Shown piece after piece: positions 52,050 to 61,499 of a stretch of 64,000 nt of DNA. The stretch comes from Protula sp. h YS-2021. Taxonomy: Eukaryota > Annelida > Polychaeta > Sabellida > Serpulidae. Below the pieces are notes generated by a model, which ran no database searches, had not been told where the DNA came from, and saw nothing but the letters and a program-made list of their open reading frames with translations. The translations under genes were made by a program, and so were the position numbers. The stretch covers positions 54,426,803-54,490,802 of the forward strand of contig OX457031.1 in NCBI GenBank assembly GCA_949752745.1, given 5' to 3'. How positions within the stretch are numbered: position 1 is the stretch's first letter; each line of letters starts with the position of its first letter.

Positions 52050-54272
52050 ATGACAGAAGCCGGTCTGCGGGACCCACCGACGCTTCCGCAGTGTACACAT
52101 CCGCCCTCAGCTCTTAACCCTCATTCGGTCTGCGACCGTTGTAGACGGAGAACAAGCTTGCCCCTCTGCGACGAGTGGAATACGTGCGCTGAGTGTCACC
52201 ACCTTTCGGGGAAGGAGTGGAAACTCATTTACAGAAACAGGGTTCGCAACGACCGCAGGCGGGATAAAAGGAAAGCCTTATCTTCTGCACCGTTCCTCAC
52301 GCCAGAATTTTTAGAGGGGACTATGCGTAAGGCCAGTTCAGTGATCTTAGAACAGGTCTCCACACCGGTGCGAATGGATACAGGCTCTGAGTCGGATGCC
52401 TTCGCAGTGGATAAGAAAGGCAGAAAATCCCGTAAGCGGAGAGCATACTCGGAAACGGTAGCTGAATTAGACGTACCAGAGGGCAGGGAAAAAGAGACTT
52501 TGAGGAAGGTTTGGGCTCTTAGTCCTACGGAAGGTGCTAAAAAAGAAACAGTTTCGGAGACAGTACCCACACCAGAGCCGGTCACGGTTACTCACACGGA
52601 TTCGGGTGCAAGTTTCTCGACGATGTCGGGTCAACTGGGGATCCCATCTCAGATGGAACTCCCCCCTACTCCTCAGGTTCCTCGTTTGCCCAGTGAATTT
52701 TCTGCGTTTCTGTCGTTACAGACTCAATTACAGAAACAACTCCAAGAACTACAACAACAGTTCAAGAAGCAGACCTCTGAATCGCGGCGTAAACGTAAAC
52801 CATCGGCTACGATTTCACGCCCGCCTCCGGAGACGCATCCATCGCCGTCCCATTCTCCACCTTCTGGTTTGGGCCCGAACAGTCAGCCACCGGAAGTAGA
52901 AGTTATTAGCGACGCCGGTTCTTCGGAGTTTCCCCCGTCAGGTCAAGTATCAGGCCTAGCCGGGGAAGAGGATGACGACTTTTTTCCTTCGGTGACCTCG
53001 CCTCTGTCGTCGATCCCACTTAATCGAGAACGGGAGATTTATACTCCCACCTGCGCAGCTCCCTCACGTTCGGAAGCTGTGGAGAATAGGGAAGAGTCAG
53101 CGCAAAGCTCGGAAGATCAGGAATCCGAGGACGAGGGGCCGGATGAGGAAATGGGAGATGCGCTCCCATCAGCCCAGTTTCGACTGCCTCTCCGAGAGGT
53201 GGATTACGTCAGGTCTCCGAGTAGTGGTCAAAAACTCTGGAAAGATCCAGCAGCGGCTGGAAGACGCCCAATTAGGACCCCGTCTCCACCGGACCTTGCG
53301 CCTCGTAGTGAGAATGCAACGCCTTCAGTCACGTCGTCTACGATGACTCCGGAAGATGTACCTTTCCGAGACGCAATCCAGGAGATCGCTCGCCTGGCGA
53401 ACGTTACAGTCGGTTCTCCAGTTCTCGACAAGGAGGATCCCCCGATTCGGATGACCTCCCAAACAGCTCCCATGAATCAGGATCCATTCATCGCACTTCC
53501 GACTAGCGAGGGCATAGCCAACGCCATTTTAGTGCGATCAAGAGAGTTTAAGAAGATGGACAACGCGGAAGGGCGTGCTTTGTCCCGTTTTCACGCTTCA
53601 CGACATTGCGCAGTGAGACCGGGCCCATATCGGCCATCGGACGATTTGTTGCCGACAGAAGCTTTAGAGCAGCCCGCCAAACGCACAGTCTGGATGCCGT
53701 CCGTCCGTAACGACTCAGACATACCTCTGGTGGAAAAGGACGCCAAAACTATTGAGACAACCTCCCGCCACGTTCTCAATATTATGTCTTTTCAGGACCA
53801 TACTTTAAAAGCTCTGAAAACGCGATGGGACGATTTACGCTTCAGTGACCCGGTGACCTCCAAGCTACTGGAATGTTTGGCCCTGGCAACTAGAGACGTG
53901 GTCAAGTTGGCAACTTTTTTGATGACGTCCATGGTTTTTCTTAGACGGGACGCATTCCTACAACATTGTTGGTCCAGCGTTAAGGGACTAAGAGAGTTAC
54001 GCCACGCCCCCATCCTCGGCGAGAAGGAGTTATTTCCCCCGGCTGAGATCGAGAAAGTCAATCAGGAGAGCCGTTCCCTGTCGCAAGACTTTGCACTCAT
54101 GTCGAGAATGTCTCGGTCCTCTATCCGACGTCCATTCAAGCGCAAGAGGTCCCAGCACCAGAGCTCAGAGCAGTCAAAGCCCAACGCGCAGCCTCGGCCG
54201 CCCCCAGCCAAGAAGCCGAAACAGAATTACGGCACCAGGCAGGAGGGTCCATCGCCGCAGCAGAGCAGGTAG
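52050..54272 (+). CDS. DIRS Gag-like protein
   Basis: 740 residues from ATG 52050, chosen because it lies two bases after a splice acceptor and a related copy does the same; the frame is open 34 codons upstream. Residues about 26-60 hold a Cys cluster (CDRCRRR...LCDEWNTCAECHHL) that may bind zinc. Next come basic RNDRRRDKRK, an AYSETVAELDVPEG motif conserved in the 62.9-kb relative, a Gln-rich coiled coil (QKQLQELQQQFKKQ, about 230) and acidic Ser-rich linkers. The conserved C-terminal half has VDYVRSPSSGQKLWKDP, EDVPFRDAIQEIARLA and KRTVWMPSVRNDSD. The tail is very basic (RRPFKRKRSQ). It probably packages the RNA. The stop TAG lies in the context CAGG-TAG-CAGCCA. Confidence 0.85.
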   Translation: MTEAGLRDPPTLPQCTHPPSALNPHSVCDRCRRRTSLPLCDEWNTCAECHHLSGKEWKLIYRNRVRNDRRRDKRKALSSAPFLTPEFLEGTMRKASSVILEQVSTPVRMDTGSESDAFAVDKKGRKSRKRRAYSETVAELDVPEGREKETLRKVWALSPTEGAKKETVSETVPTPEPVTVTHTDSGASFSTMSGQLGIPSQMELPPTPQVPRLPSEFSAFLSLQTQLQKQLQELQQQFKKQTSESRRKRKPSATISRPPPETHPSPSHSPPSGLGPNSQPPEVEVISDAGSSEFPPSGQVSGLAGEEDDDFFPSVTSPLSSIPLNREREIYTPTCAAPSRSEAVENREESAQSSEDQESEDEGPDEEMGDALPSAQFRLPLREVDYVRSPSSGQKLWKDPAAAGRRPIRTPSPPDLAPRSENATPSVTSSTMTPEDVPFRDAIQEIARLANVTVGSPVLDKEDPPIRMTSQTAPMNQDPFIALPTSEGIANAILVRSREFKKMDNAEGRALSRFHASRHCAVRPGPYRPSDDLLPTEALEQPAKRTVWMPSVRNDSDIPLVEKDAKTIETTSRHVLNIMSFQDHTLKALKTRWDDLRFSDPVTSKLLECLALATRDVVKLATFLMTSMVFLRRDAFLQHCWSSVKGLRELRHAPILGEKELFPPAEIEKVNQESRSLSQDFALMSRMSRSSIRRPFKRKRSQHQSSEQSKPNAQPRPPPAKKPKQNYGTRQEGPSPQQSR

Positions 54273-56298
54273 CAGCCAACCAAAGTACCGCCCAGAGATT
54301 CCTTGGTCTCTTGGCGATACTTTAATAAATGCAGAAAACTTAAAAGATTTGCAATCCTACAACGACTGCTGGCCCGTAGGAGGAAGGCTAGGCAAATTTT
54401 GGCAAGATTGGGCGAAAATTGGGGCTTCCCGCCGGGTAGTCCGTTGGCTAAAAAATGGCTACTCCCTCCCATTCAAACGGGATCAGAGGGGACACAAAGT
54501 TCCCATACCTCTCACCAGTCAGGCTCCAAAAAATCTTGCCACCTCCTACGTCCAGGGTTCGGAAAAGGATCTGGCTCTGCAAGAGATGCTTTTATCACTG
54601 CTAAGAAAAGAAGCCATAGAGGAAATGCCCGAAGCCCAAACAGCTTTCTTCAGCAGGGTTTTCTTAGTTCCCAAAAAATCAGGGGGGTGGAGACTAGTCA
54701 TAGACCTCTCCACCCTCAACGAGTTTCTTCTGACAACGACATTTCAAATGGACACGGCCCAAATCATAAAAGAAAGCCTACAAGCAGGGATGTGGGGTAC
54801 TTCGATAGATCTATCCGACGCTTACCTCCATATCCCATTACATCAATCAGCCAAAAAATTTCTAGGCTTCCAAGTGGGCACAAAACGTTTCTGGTTTCGG
54901 GCACTTCCCTTCGGCCTCTCCACAGCCCCATACGTTTTCTCAAAAGTAATGAGAGTTCTGAAAGCGTGGGCTCGTCTAGAAGGCATGCTAGTCTTCCAAT
55001 ATCTGGACGACTGGCTGTTAGCCCATCGGGACAGGGGGATAGCCCACCGACAGACGGTACGGTTGGTACGAAAAGCCCTGCAAGTCGGGCTGGTGGTCAA
55101 TCTACCCAAATCAGAACTCTCTCCCAAGCAAAACATCATATTTCTCGGGGAGAAATGGGATCTAAAAAATGCCAGAGCATTTCCCACCGAAGAAAGGTGC
55201 CTAAAAATTTCTCAAGCCATAAATGCAATTCCCATCGGTCGAAAAGTACGTTTGCAGGCAATGGAATCCCTTCTAGGCCTTTTAGTGGCAACCGAAAAGA
55301 CAGTCCCCCTGGGCCGCCTACACTACAGACCCTTCCAAAGACGGGTCAAGGTTGCACTGAGGCAAGGAAGGTTCCCACAAGCCAAAACGGAAATTCCCGA
55401 GAAGGCACAATCCCTTCTACAATGGTGGTGCGATCCCATCGTAATGACCGAGGGTGTCCCTTTTCATTTCCCAGCCCCAGAAATGGAACTTCAAACGGAC
55501 TCGTCACAAAAAGGTTGGGGAATACACTGTCAGGGCCAAGTATGGAAAGGGATATGGTCTCCCTCTCTGAACAAACATCATATCAATTGGCTGGAATTAC
55601 GGGTAGTCTGGATAGCCCTAAACAAACTGAACCATCTACTCAGAAACAAATCAGTCCTATTTCTGTTGGACAATTCCACAGCAATAGCATACCTGAACAA
55701 ACAGGGGGGGACCAGATCCCTATCACTCTCGAAACTAGCTTTCAAGATTCTATACCGAGCCCGTCAATGTCATATCACCCTCATAGCCCAACATTTGGCG
55801 GGAAAACTCAATGTTCTGGCAGACCTAGCCTCCAGGGAAGGCCAAGTAATCCACACGGAATGGTGCCTAGCACGCTCATCTTTCCGATGGGTAGTAAATC
55901 AGTCACCGTGGGGTCCTCCCACCCTGGACCTGTTTGCAAACTCCAGAACGACACAACTACCCAAATTTGTCTCTCCCTGCCCAGACCCATCGGCATGGGC
56001 TGTAGACGCTCTCAATTGCCCATGGCCATTACAGGAGGTACTGTACGCCTTCCCACCACAGGCAATCCTACTCCAAGTCCTCCAGAGAATAATCAAATTG
56101 AAACCCCGATTTCTCCTCCTGGTAGCTCCGTGGACACCAGAAGCCCCATGGTTCGCTCTGTTACTTCAATGCTCGGTGGTCAAGTCACTTCCGATCCCAT
56201 GCCACAAGGGTCTTTTATCCCAACCACATTGGCAACACTTTCACCCGGCCCCGCACCTACTGAATCTGCATCTATGGTGCCTGACCAATCCTTCTTGA
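54091..56298 (+). CDS. DIRS reverse transcriptase / RNase H
   Basis: Open for 735 codons in a different frame from Gag, overlapping its last 180 bp. The first ATG in frame is at 54586, already at the edge of the RT domain, so expression by frameshift or splicing is likely. RT: LVPKKSGGWRLVIDLSTLN, SIDLSDAYLHIPL (motif A Asp), LPFGLSTAPYVFSKVM and QYLDDWLL (catalytic Asp pair near 55003-55011). RNase H: LQTDSSQKGWG, WLELRVVWIAL, FLLDNSTAIAYL and LAGKLNVLADLASR (D-E-D-D order complete). After it comes the DIRS-specific block LDLFANSRTTQLPKF...DPSAWAVDAL. Ends 25 bp inside the recombinase ORF. Makes cDNA and degrades the RNA template. Confidence 0.93.
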   Translation: MHSCRECLGPLSDVHSSARGPSTRAQSSQSPTRSLGRPQPRSRNRITAPGRRVHRRSRAGSSQPKYRPEIPWSLGDTLINAENLKDLQSYNDCWPVGGRLGKFWQDWAKIGASRRVVRWLKNGYSLPFKRDQRGHKVPIPLTSQAPKNLATSYVQGSEKDLALQEMLLSLLRKEAIEEMPEAQTAFFSRVFLVPKKSGGWRLVIDLSTLNEFLLTTTFQMDTAQIIKESLQAGMWGTSIDLSDAYLHIPLHQSAKKFLGFQVGTKRFWFRALPFGLSTAPYVFSKVMRVLKAWARLEGMLVFQYLDDWLLAHRDRGIAHRQTVRLVRKALQVGLVVNLPKSELSPKQNIIFLGEKWDLKNARAFPTEERCLKISQAINAIPIGRKVRLQAMESLLGLLVATEKTVPLGRLHYRPFQRRVKVALRQGRFPQAKTEIPEKAQSLLQWWCDPIVMTEGVPFHFPAPEMELQTDSSQKGWGIHCQGQVWKGIWSPSLNKHHINWLELRVVWIALNKLNHLLRNKSVLFLLDNSTAIAYLNKQGGTRSLSLSKLAFKILYRARQCHITLIAQHLAGKLNVLADLASREGQVIHTEWCLARSSFRWVVNQSPWGPPTLDLFANSRTTQLPKFVSPCPDPSAWAVDALNCPWPLQEVLYAFPPQAILLQVLQRIIKLKPRFLLLVAPWTPEAPWFALLLQCSVVKSLPIPCHKGLLSQPHWQHFHPAPHLLNLHLWCLTNPS
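54269..54278 (+). promoter_or_regulatory. Gag stop with readthrough motif and overlapping splice donor
   Basis: TAG CAG CCA matches the UAG-CARYYA readthrough context known from tobamoviruses. The same bases give CAG/GTAGCA, a consensus splice donor with exon end at 54268. Frame 0 stays open after the TAG to 57356. Confidence 0.55.
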
Positions 56299-57356
56299 AG
56301 AAAAAAGGATTCTCGGAAAAGGTAGTGGATAAAATAGTCAATAGCCACAAACAATCCACAACTAAGGTATACAGGGCCCAGTGGAATAAATTTGCCTCAT
56401 GGTGCAGTAAGTCTAAAATAGACCCATTCCAAGCGTCCCCACCTGTAGTAGCGGACTTCCTGGACCACTTATTTTCTAACGAACACTTGAAAGTGAGCTC
56501 CATTGAGGGATACAGAGCAGCCATAGGCTCTAAACTCAAAGCTTCCATAGGGTACGACCCAGGGGAAGATTCGGCCCTATCTCAATTAATTAGACATTTT
56601 AAAGTCAATTCTCCTCCGACTGCGCCCAACATAGCCAAATGGGATCTGGCCTTAGTGCTTCGTTTCCTGCAAAGACCGGATATATTTGGGGAAACCTTGA
56701 TATCTGCAAAGAATGCAACTCTAAGGTTTACTTTCCTTTTGGCCTTGGCGTCGGGCAAAAGGAGAAGCGAGATTCACGCGCTGGACAGAGTAGTGAGCAA
56801 GGAAAATGGGACCTGGGATAAGGTTTTCCTCGTGCCCAGGGCAGGCTTTATGGGTAAAACCCACATCAAAACCCACGGGATGGGCACATTTGATCACATA
56901 GCACTCCCATCCCTTCCAGAAGAACAAGTCCCCACGGGACTAATCTCTTTATGTCCTGTGAAAGCATTGCGTCAATACTTAGAGATTTCCGATGCTTATA
57001 GGTCTTCTAACCAAAATGCACTAATCATCTCCTATATGCCGGGATTTAATAAAGATCTCTCGAAACAAACTATTTCCCGGTACATTAAAGAGATAATTTT
57101 CACGGCCTATGAAAAATCTCAGTCAGACACGTCCCTTCATACAGAGTTAAACATCAAAGCCCATCAAGTCAGGCAAGTGGCTAACTCCCTTAGGGCCATT
57201 CATAACGTGTCATTATCAGAGATACTCAAAACGGGTTGTTGGGCTTCACCTAACGCGTTTATTAAGTACTACCTTAAAGATTTTTCCCAAGACGAAATTT
57301 CGGGTATTTATTCTTTAGGTCCTTTCATTGCAGCGGAAGCAGCAATTAAAACCTAA
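56274..57356 (+). CDS. DIRS tyrosine recombinase
   Basis: 360 residues counted from ATG 56274, though the same frame is open back to the Gag stop at 54272. N-terminal SAM-like core-binding domain (SFLKKKGFSEKVV...SHKQSTTKVYRAQWNKFASWC, VADFLDHLF, SSIEGYRAAI). Catalytic domain: Arg in LASGKRRSEIHAL, HxxR in KAHQVRQVA, Trp in GCWAS, and Tyr in FIKYYL. These match the R-H-R-Y set of DIRS recombinases. The enzyme inserts the circular cDNA, which explains the lack of target duplications. Whether it is translated alone, by readthrough from Gag or from a spliced RNA cannot be told. Confidence 0.92.
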   Translation: MVPDQSFLKKKGFSEKVVDKIVNSHKQSTTKVYRAQWNKFASWCSKSKIDPFQASPPVVADFLDHLFSNEHLKVSSIEGYRAAIGSKLKASIGYDPGEDSALSQLIRHFKVNSPPTAPNIAKWDLALVLRFLQRPDIFGETLISAKNATLRFTFLLALASGKRRSEIHALDRVVSKENGTWDKVFLVPRAGFMGKTHIKTHGMGTFDHIALPSLPEEQVPTGLISLCPVKALRQYLEISDAYRSSNQNALIISYMPGFNKDLSKQTISRYIKEIIFTAYEKSQSDTSLHTELNIKAHQVRQVANSLRAIHNVSLSEILKTGCWASPNAFIKYYLKDFSQDEISGIYSLGPFIAAEAAIKT

Positions 57357-57370
57357 ATATTTTTGTTTAC

Positions 57371-57463
57371 AGGCCCTCTACTCCCAGACCTAAGGGCAAG
57401 GGCAAACCGAAGGACCCTTCATCCAAAGGCCGTGGTGGATACCATCACAAGTTCAAGAAATGA
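57371..57463 (+). other. Possible 3' exon coding a basic tail
   Basis: TTTTTGTTTACAG ends at 57372 and is a strong splice acceptor. From there a frame of 29 codons (PSTPRPKGKGKPKDPSSKGR..., ending FKK) stops at 57461-57463. The phase fits exactly with a donor at 54268, where the split codon would read AGG. Confidence 0.45.
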
Positions 57464-58492
57464 TCTGGTTATTTCTCAGCAACCATGAACAAGATCTTTC
57501 GTCTTTTTCGAATGTATTTTGAGATCCAAATGTATGGGTCTGAGGACGTCTTTATGTCCCGTACTGTTTTTATTTTGTGTAAGGTTCCGTCACTGCAGCA
57601 GCTCCCCTTCTCATAGAGACAGTCATGGTGTTTCGCCTTTTTCTAGACTCCCTCTAGAAAAAAGAAGGGGGGGGGGAAGTGACAGGTGTACGGTCTCTCG
57701 TCTTATCCGATAGACAAGGTCTTACCACCACCTGATCCCATGAGAAGGAGAGCCCATCCGGCAGTGACCCTATAGGAGTAGTTAGGGTACCGTTTTCGGG
57801 ATCTGTACCCATAAGTGCTTGATTTGCGGATAATCTCAGCATGTTTAGTTTCCTGTGATAAATTTTACACTCTGTGAGTGTAGGAGAATATTTTATCCAC
57901 GATGAAACGATTTTTAACAGTATTTCGTTTTATGTCTCATTCTGGGCAACACCTTAGTATATGTCCCATGTGTACTTACTCAGGTTCGTTTAGCCAGCAT
58001 GCATTTAAGGACACAGCTAGAGTTAATTTCTCCTGTGTCAGTTTTACTTTTTACATAAATCATTTAGATTTAATGTTTTAGGTTGAACTTTTGCAAGATA
58101 ATAAAATGTTATTATCACTTAGAATTGTACGTTTTAGATGTAACGTAGAGTATCCCAGGTTGGGCTCCATCCAGTGGGAGGCAGGAGGGGGATGGATTGG
58201 ATACTCAGTCGAGTGGGCTACGTGGTCACTATGTACAACCCACAACTCTCTATTCGGTTATTTCCAATTTATTTTGTTGGATTTTTGTCATCAGTTCGGG
58301 AGTGTTCCCCCCGACCATATCTTAGAAGAAAATTAAAAGAAGTGGAACTTAATTTGAGCCTTTTTATTCGTCTCAATTTCACTTCGTTAAATGTCCAAGG
58401 ACATGCGCTCTGACGAGCCTTACAGCGTAATTCGCAGATTTACTTTCATGCAATTTTACAGAATGGCAGGCTCCCCTACTCCGGACTTTAGT
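57464..58492 (+). other. DIRS 3' untranslated region
   Basis: No further protein motif. A motif GGTACCGTTTTCGGGAT at 57786 echoes the hairpin region of the leader at 51767. AATAAA is at 58100-58105. Confidence 0.55.
58100..58105 (+). terminator. Poly(A) signal of the DIRS element
   Basis: AATAAA followed by a T-rich stretch, about 640 bp past the recombinase stop. It is the best candidate in the 3' region. Confidence 0.5.
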
Positions 58493-58608
58493 CCCATATA
58501 AAAGTGGAGATAAGCGAATTCAAAGCTTTTACGAAGTAAAACTATCGTTTTATTTTCGTAAAACGCGCTTTTACGAGTAAAAGCGCAATTCGCGTTCTCC
58601 ACTTTTAT
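58493..58608. repeat. DIRS internal complementary region (circle-junction complement)
   Basis: The first half (CCCATATAAAAG...GAAGTAAAA) is the reverse complement of 50878-50927. The second half (ACTATCGTTTTATTTTCG...) is the reverse complement of about 58838-58906. Together they spell the two element ends joined, as known for DIRS1. Confidence 0.93.
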
Positions 58609-58668
58609 CCTATCTTCCCTCCCAGCCAGCCCGCAACAAGCCTGGGTGCGTTGTCACCAATTTTTGGG

Positions 58669-58846
58669 CTTGAAGGGAATGATTGATGTCTTCGAATGAC
58701 GTAAGTCTTCTCATTCTCGCTTGCTGATTGGCTGGAGTTGGAGGGAAAACAGGATGGAGAGTAGAGGGACCATTCTATTCACTAGAAAAATTTCATTTCT
58801 ATTTGCGTGATATTATTATCCAGAAGGGAACCCATATAAAAGTGGA
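58669..58846. repeat. DIRS right inverted terminal repeat
   Basis: Reverse complement of 50911-51089. Confidence 0.93.
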
Positions 58847-58906
58847 GAACGCGAATTGCGCTTTTACTCGTAAAAGCGCGTTTTACGAAAATAAAACGAT
58901 AGTTTT

Positions 58907-59320
58907 AGCGAAATTAAAACTCCTCACGGAACGCATCTGGCCCCAAAATTATCCTCCTTCTCCGCTTTTTTTCTGGACACACATTGTGACACATGATACT
59001 AAGTGCCCCCCCCCCCTCCCTTTTGTCCCCCGTCGCCCCGCGGGAACTGATAGTAAGGTTATTTTTTTTAAAGTTTTTGAAAGCGGTTCGTAACAAGCAA
59101 TATCGTTTTATATCAACATGTAACACATGACAGCAAGTGCCCCCCTCTCCCCCTCAACCCCCTCTCCCCTCTCCGCATCCCTCTCCCCCTCCACCTCCCC
59201 CCCTCTCCCTTCCCACCAACCGGAGAACTGATATAACAATATCATTTTATATAACTTTGATCTTTTCGTACTTCTTCCAAGGAAAAAAAGCAAATAGTTT
59301 TTGAGGCGGGGTCACCGTCT
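58907..59320. other. Flank with a C/T-rich tract
   Basis: No gene. A pyrimidine-rich tract (CCCTCTCCC words) occupies 59140-59215. Confidence 0.5.
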
Positions 59321-59628
59321 GCTCGGGATCTCAGTACCACCAGTGGTAATGAGGTTCCGAAGTGGCACTGGGGACCCAAACTTTTTTTGCTTCAAAATTC
59401 TAGATAAAGTTGTTTTAAGCTGAAAGAAACGTTCAAAACCAAAATTCAATGCTTACTTTCCATAAACATGAAAGTGGTGGTACTGAGGACCCAAACTTTT
59501 TTCGCTTCAAGATACTATATTAGGGGGGGGGGGGGGGTTAAGCTGAAAGAAACGTGGACGGTCCAGGGACGGAATGGTAAGAGGTAGAGGATGAAACGGA
59601 CGAGTCCTCCAACCTTTTAAATTTCCGA

Positions 59629-59795
59629 TTGTCCTTGCGGGAAGGAGACTTCGTGTGCTCGCCAGGACCGGGCCAACGTCTGTGGAGAGACCCGACACTC
59701 ACGCCACCAGGAGAAAACACTAGCCCTTCCGTAGCTTGTTTCCACCATTGCACCGAGGATGTACGTTTCAAAGATATTATGAAAGACTACCACAA
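59629..59795 (+). pseudogene. Fragment of a DIRS-type Gag gene
   Basis: LREGDFVCSPGPGQRLWRDP, then NTSPSV and EDVRFKDIMKDY, matches LREVDYVRSPSSGQKLWKDP...EDVPFRDAIQEI in the intact Gag (about 53190-53390), without the intervening residues. Nothing of RT follows. Confidence 0.75.
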
Positions 59796-59799
59796 TCGA

Positions 59800-59915
59800 G
59801 TCACCACTTCCACCACTGGGTCCTCACTACCACCACAGGGTCCTCATTACCACCACCGAATCCTCAGTACCACCAACCGAGCCTCAGGGCCACCAACAGG
59901 TCATCGATGCCACCA
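59800..59915. repeat. GGTCCTCACTACCACCAC-type tandem repeat
   Basis: About five units of 20-24 bp. The same GGTCCTCAGTGCCAC word forms the inverted ends of the surrounding block at 59331 and 61432-61480. Confidence 0.8.
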
Positions 59916-60134
59916 CTTAGATTTTTTCTCGAAAAAATGTGATTTTTGTTTTGTTATCATGGTTTATTTTCACTCTCAAACATGACAAATCTAACATGTA
60001 AAATGAAAACAAAGCAAGAATGTCCAGGGACATTGTGACCAACCGAGATCTAGTAAATCCCGTATCAGTAGGCTTGTGTGGTCGCCAGAAAGTGATCATA
60101 TTGCTAAACCCGGCTGCAGAAAAATCTTACAAAT

Positions 60135-60520
60135 TTATGAAGGAATCCGATCAAAATTGTTGAAGAAGCATTTTGAAAATTGGCTACTAATAAATTACAA
60201 ATACCCCCTCCATTTGGCCATTTTTTAGCGGATCGACCCCAAAAAAGTAACTTTTCAAGAGAGAATCATCAAGAGAGCAATCGCGCAAAATTGAAAAGGA
60301 ATACAACCAAAATTGTGCAAGAGAAGCATTTTAAATATTGGATGCCAAAAAATGAAATGTCCCCAATTTAGGCAATATGTGGCAGATCGCCAAAAAAGCA
60401 AATGTTCAAGAGAATTTGCTTTTTTGCTTCTCCGTAAAGAGTATTCGTACAAAATTTGAAGAAAATCTGACTGATATTGTGGGAGAAGAAGCATTTTCAA
60501 AATTAACAATCGAAATTTTT
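60135..60520. repeat. Degenerate tandem repeat of about 145-170 bp
   Basis: Three diverged units share AAAATTGTT/TGTGCAAGAG, AGAAGCATTTT, CCATTT/CCAATTT and a GCGGATCG/GCAGATCGCC word, then CAAAAAAG. Confidence 0.65.
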
Positions 60521-60540
60521 TTATGCCACTCCCCCCCCCC

Positions 60541-60672
<132 letters not shown>

Positions 60673-60740
60673 CCCCTCTCAATCAAAAAACTACAAATTG
60701 GATTTTAGACCCCCTCCCCCCGTCTTCTCCCCTCCTCCGA

Positions 60741-61078
60741 TGCCAAAAAGAGAAACTTCGCATCTCTTTTTTTGAAAAATTTTATGAATAGACATACGTA
60801 TTTGTATATATTTTATGGAAAACAATTAAAAATGCACCCAGTTTAGCCAATTTTAGCCATTTTGACTAAATTCTCGAAAAATTCACGTCTCAGTGCATCA
60901 ACACCATATAAAGCATAAAAGGACTGAACAAAAACATGTCGTGTGAAAACGTCAATGCTGCTCATATTGCTGTTTTGATCAAGCTGAAGAGCTTTAATTA
61001 CAAAGCCGATGGGAAAGGCAAAAAACCACGCAAATTGTCTTTGTTGTGTAGGAAGTGTGGGGTGGGGGCTGTATATAA

Positions 61079-61148
<70 letters not shown>

Positions 61149-61228
61149 AAAAAGAGAAATTTCGCATCTTTTTTCTTGAACATTTCGTGAATAGACATGT
61201 GTATTTGTATATGTTTTATGAAAAAAAA
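60741..61228. repeat. Direct repeat pair after TA arrays (60741-60815, 61146-61228)
   Basis: GCCAAAAAGAGAAA(C/T)TTCGC and GAATAGACAT..GTATTTGTAT recur 405 bp apart, each downstream of a TA array. A second (TA)n array fills 61085-61145. Confidence 0.8.
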
Positions 61229-61499
61229 ACTGTACGATATTGAGATAAACATATTGGGTGGGGGCCGAGGCGGTGGGAATACAAGAAAATAAAAGATCCC
61301 ATGCCACCCCTGACGGCGTCGCCTAACGAGGTGTCAGGCCGGGCGGAAGAAGCAGTGACTTTAAGACACAATTAAACATGGGAGCGGGGCGGGGACGGGG
61401 AGTTCATATGAAAAATTTGTCGGGTCCTCAGTGCCACCGGGTCCTCAGTGCCACTTCGGGACCTCACTGCCACTAGTGGTACTGAGGTCCTGAGCAAAC

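Larger units (their letters stand above)
50878..58906 (+). mobile_element. DIRS-type tyrosine-recombinase retrotransposon, full length, about 8.0 kb
   Basis: Boundaries come from the internal complementary region (58493-58608), which carries the reverse complement of the left terminus joined to that of the right terminus. The join lies at a T4 shared by both ends: TTTTACTTCG on the left, GATAGTTTT on the right. Inverted terminal repeats of about 179 bp lie just inside. No target duplication is seen, as expected for recombinase-mediated insertion of a circle. Order: structured leader, Gag, RT/RNase H, tyrosine recombinase, 3' region with a poly(A) signal. All three coding regions are open with conserved catalytic residues, so the copy may be competent or only recently inactive. 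Confidence 0.93.

Noticed and set aside
54303..56273. A separate 660-residue protein from the second frame over RT
   Set aside because: It has no domain I can recognise and is rich in Ser, Pro, His and Arg, as expected from a shifted reading of RT. I report the open frame as a finding but do not annotate it as a protein on its own.
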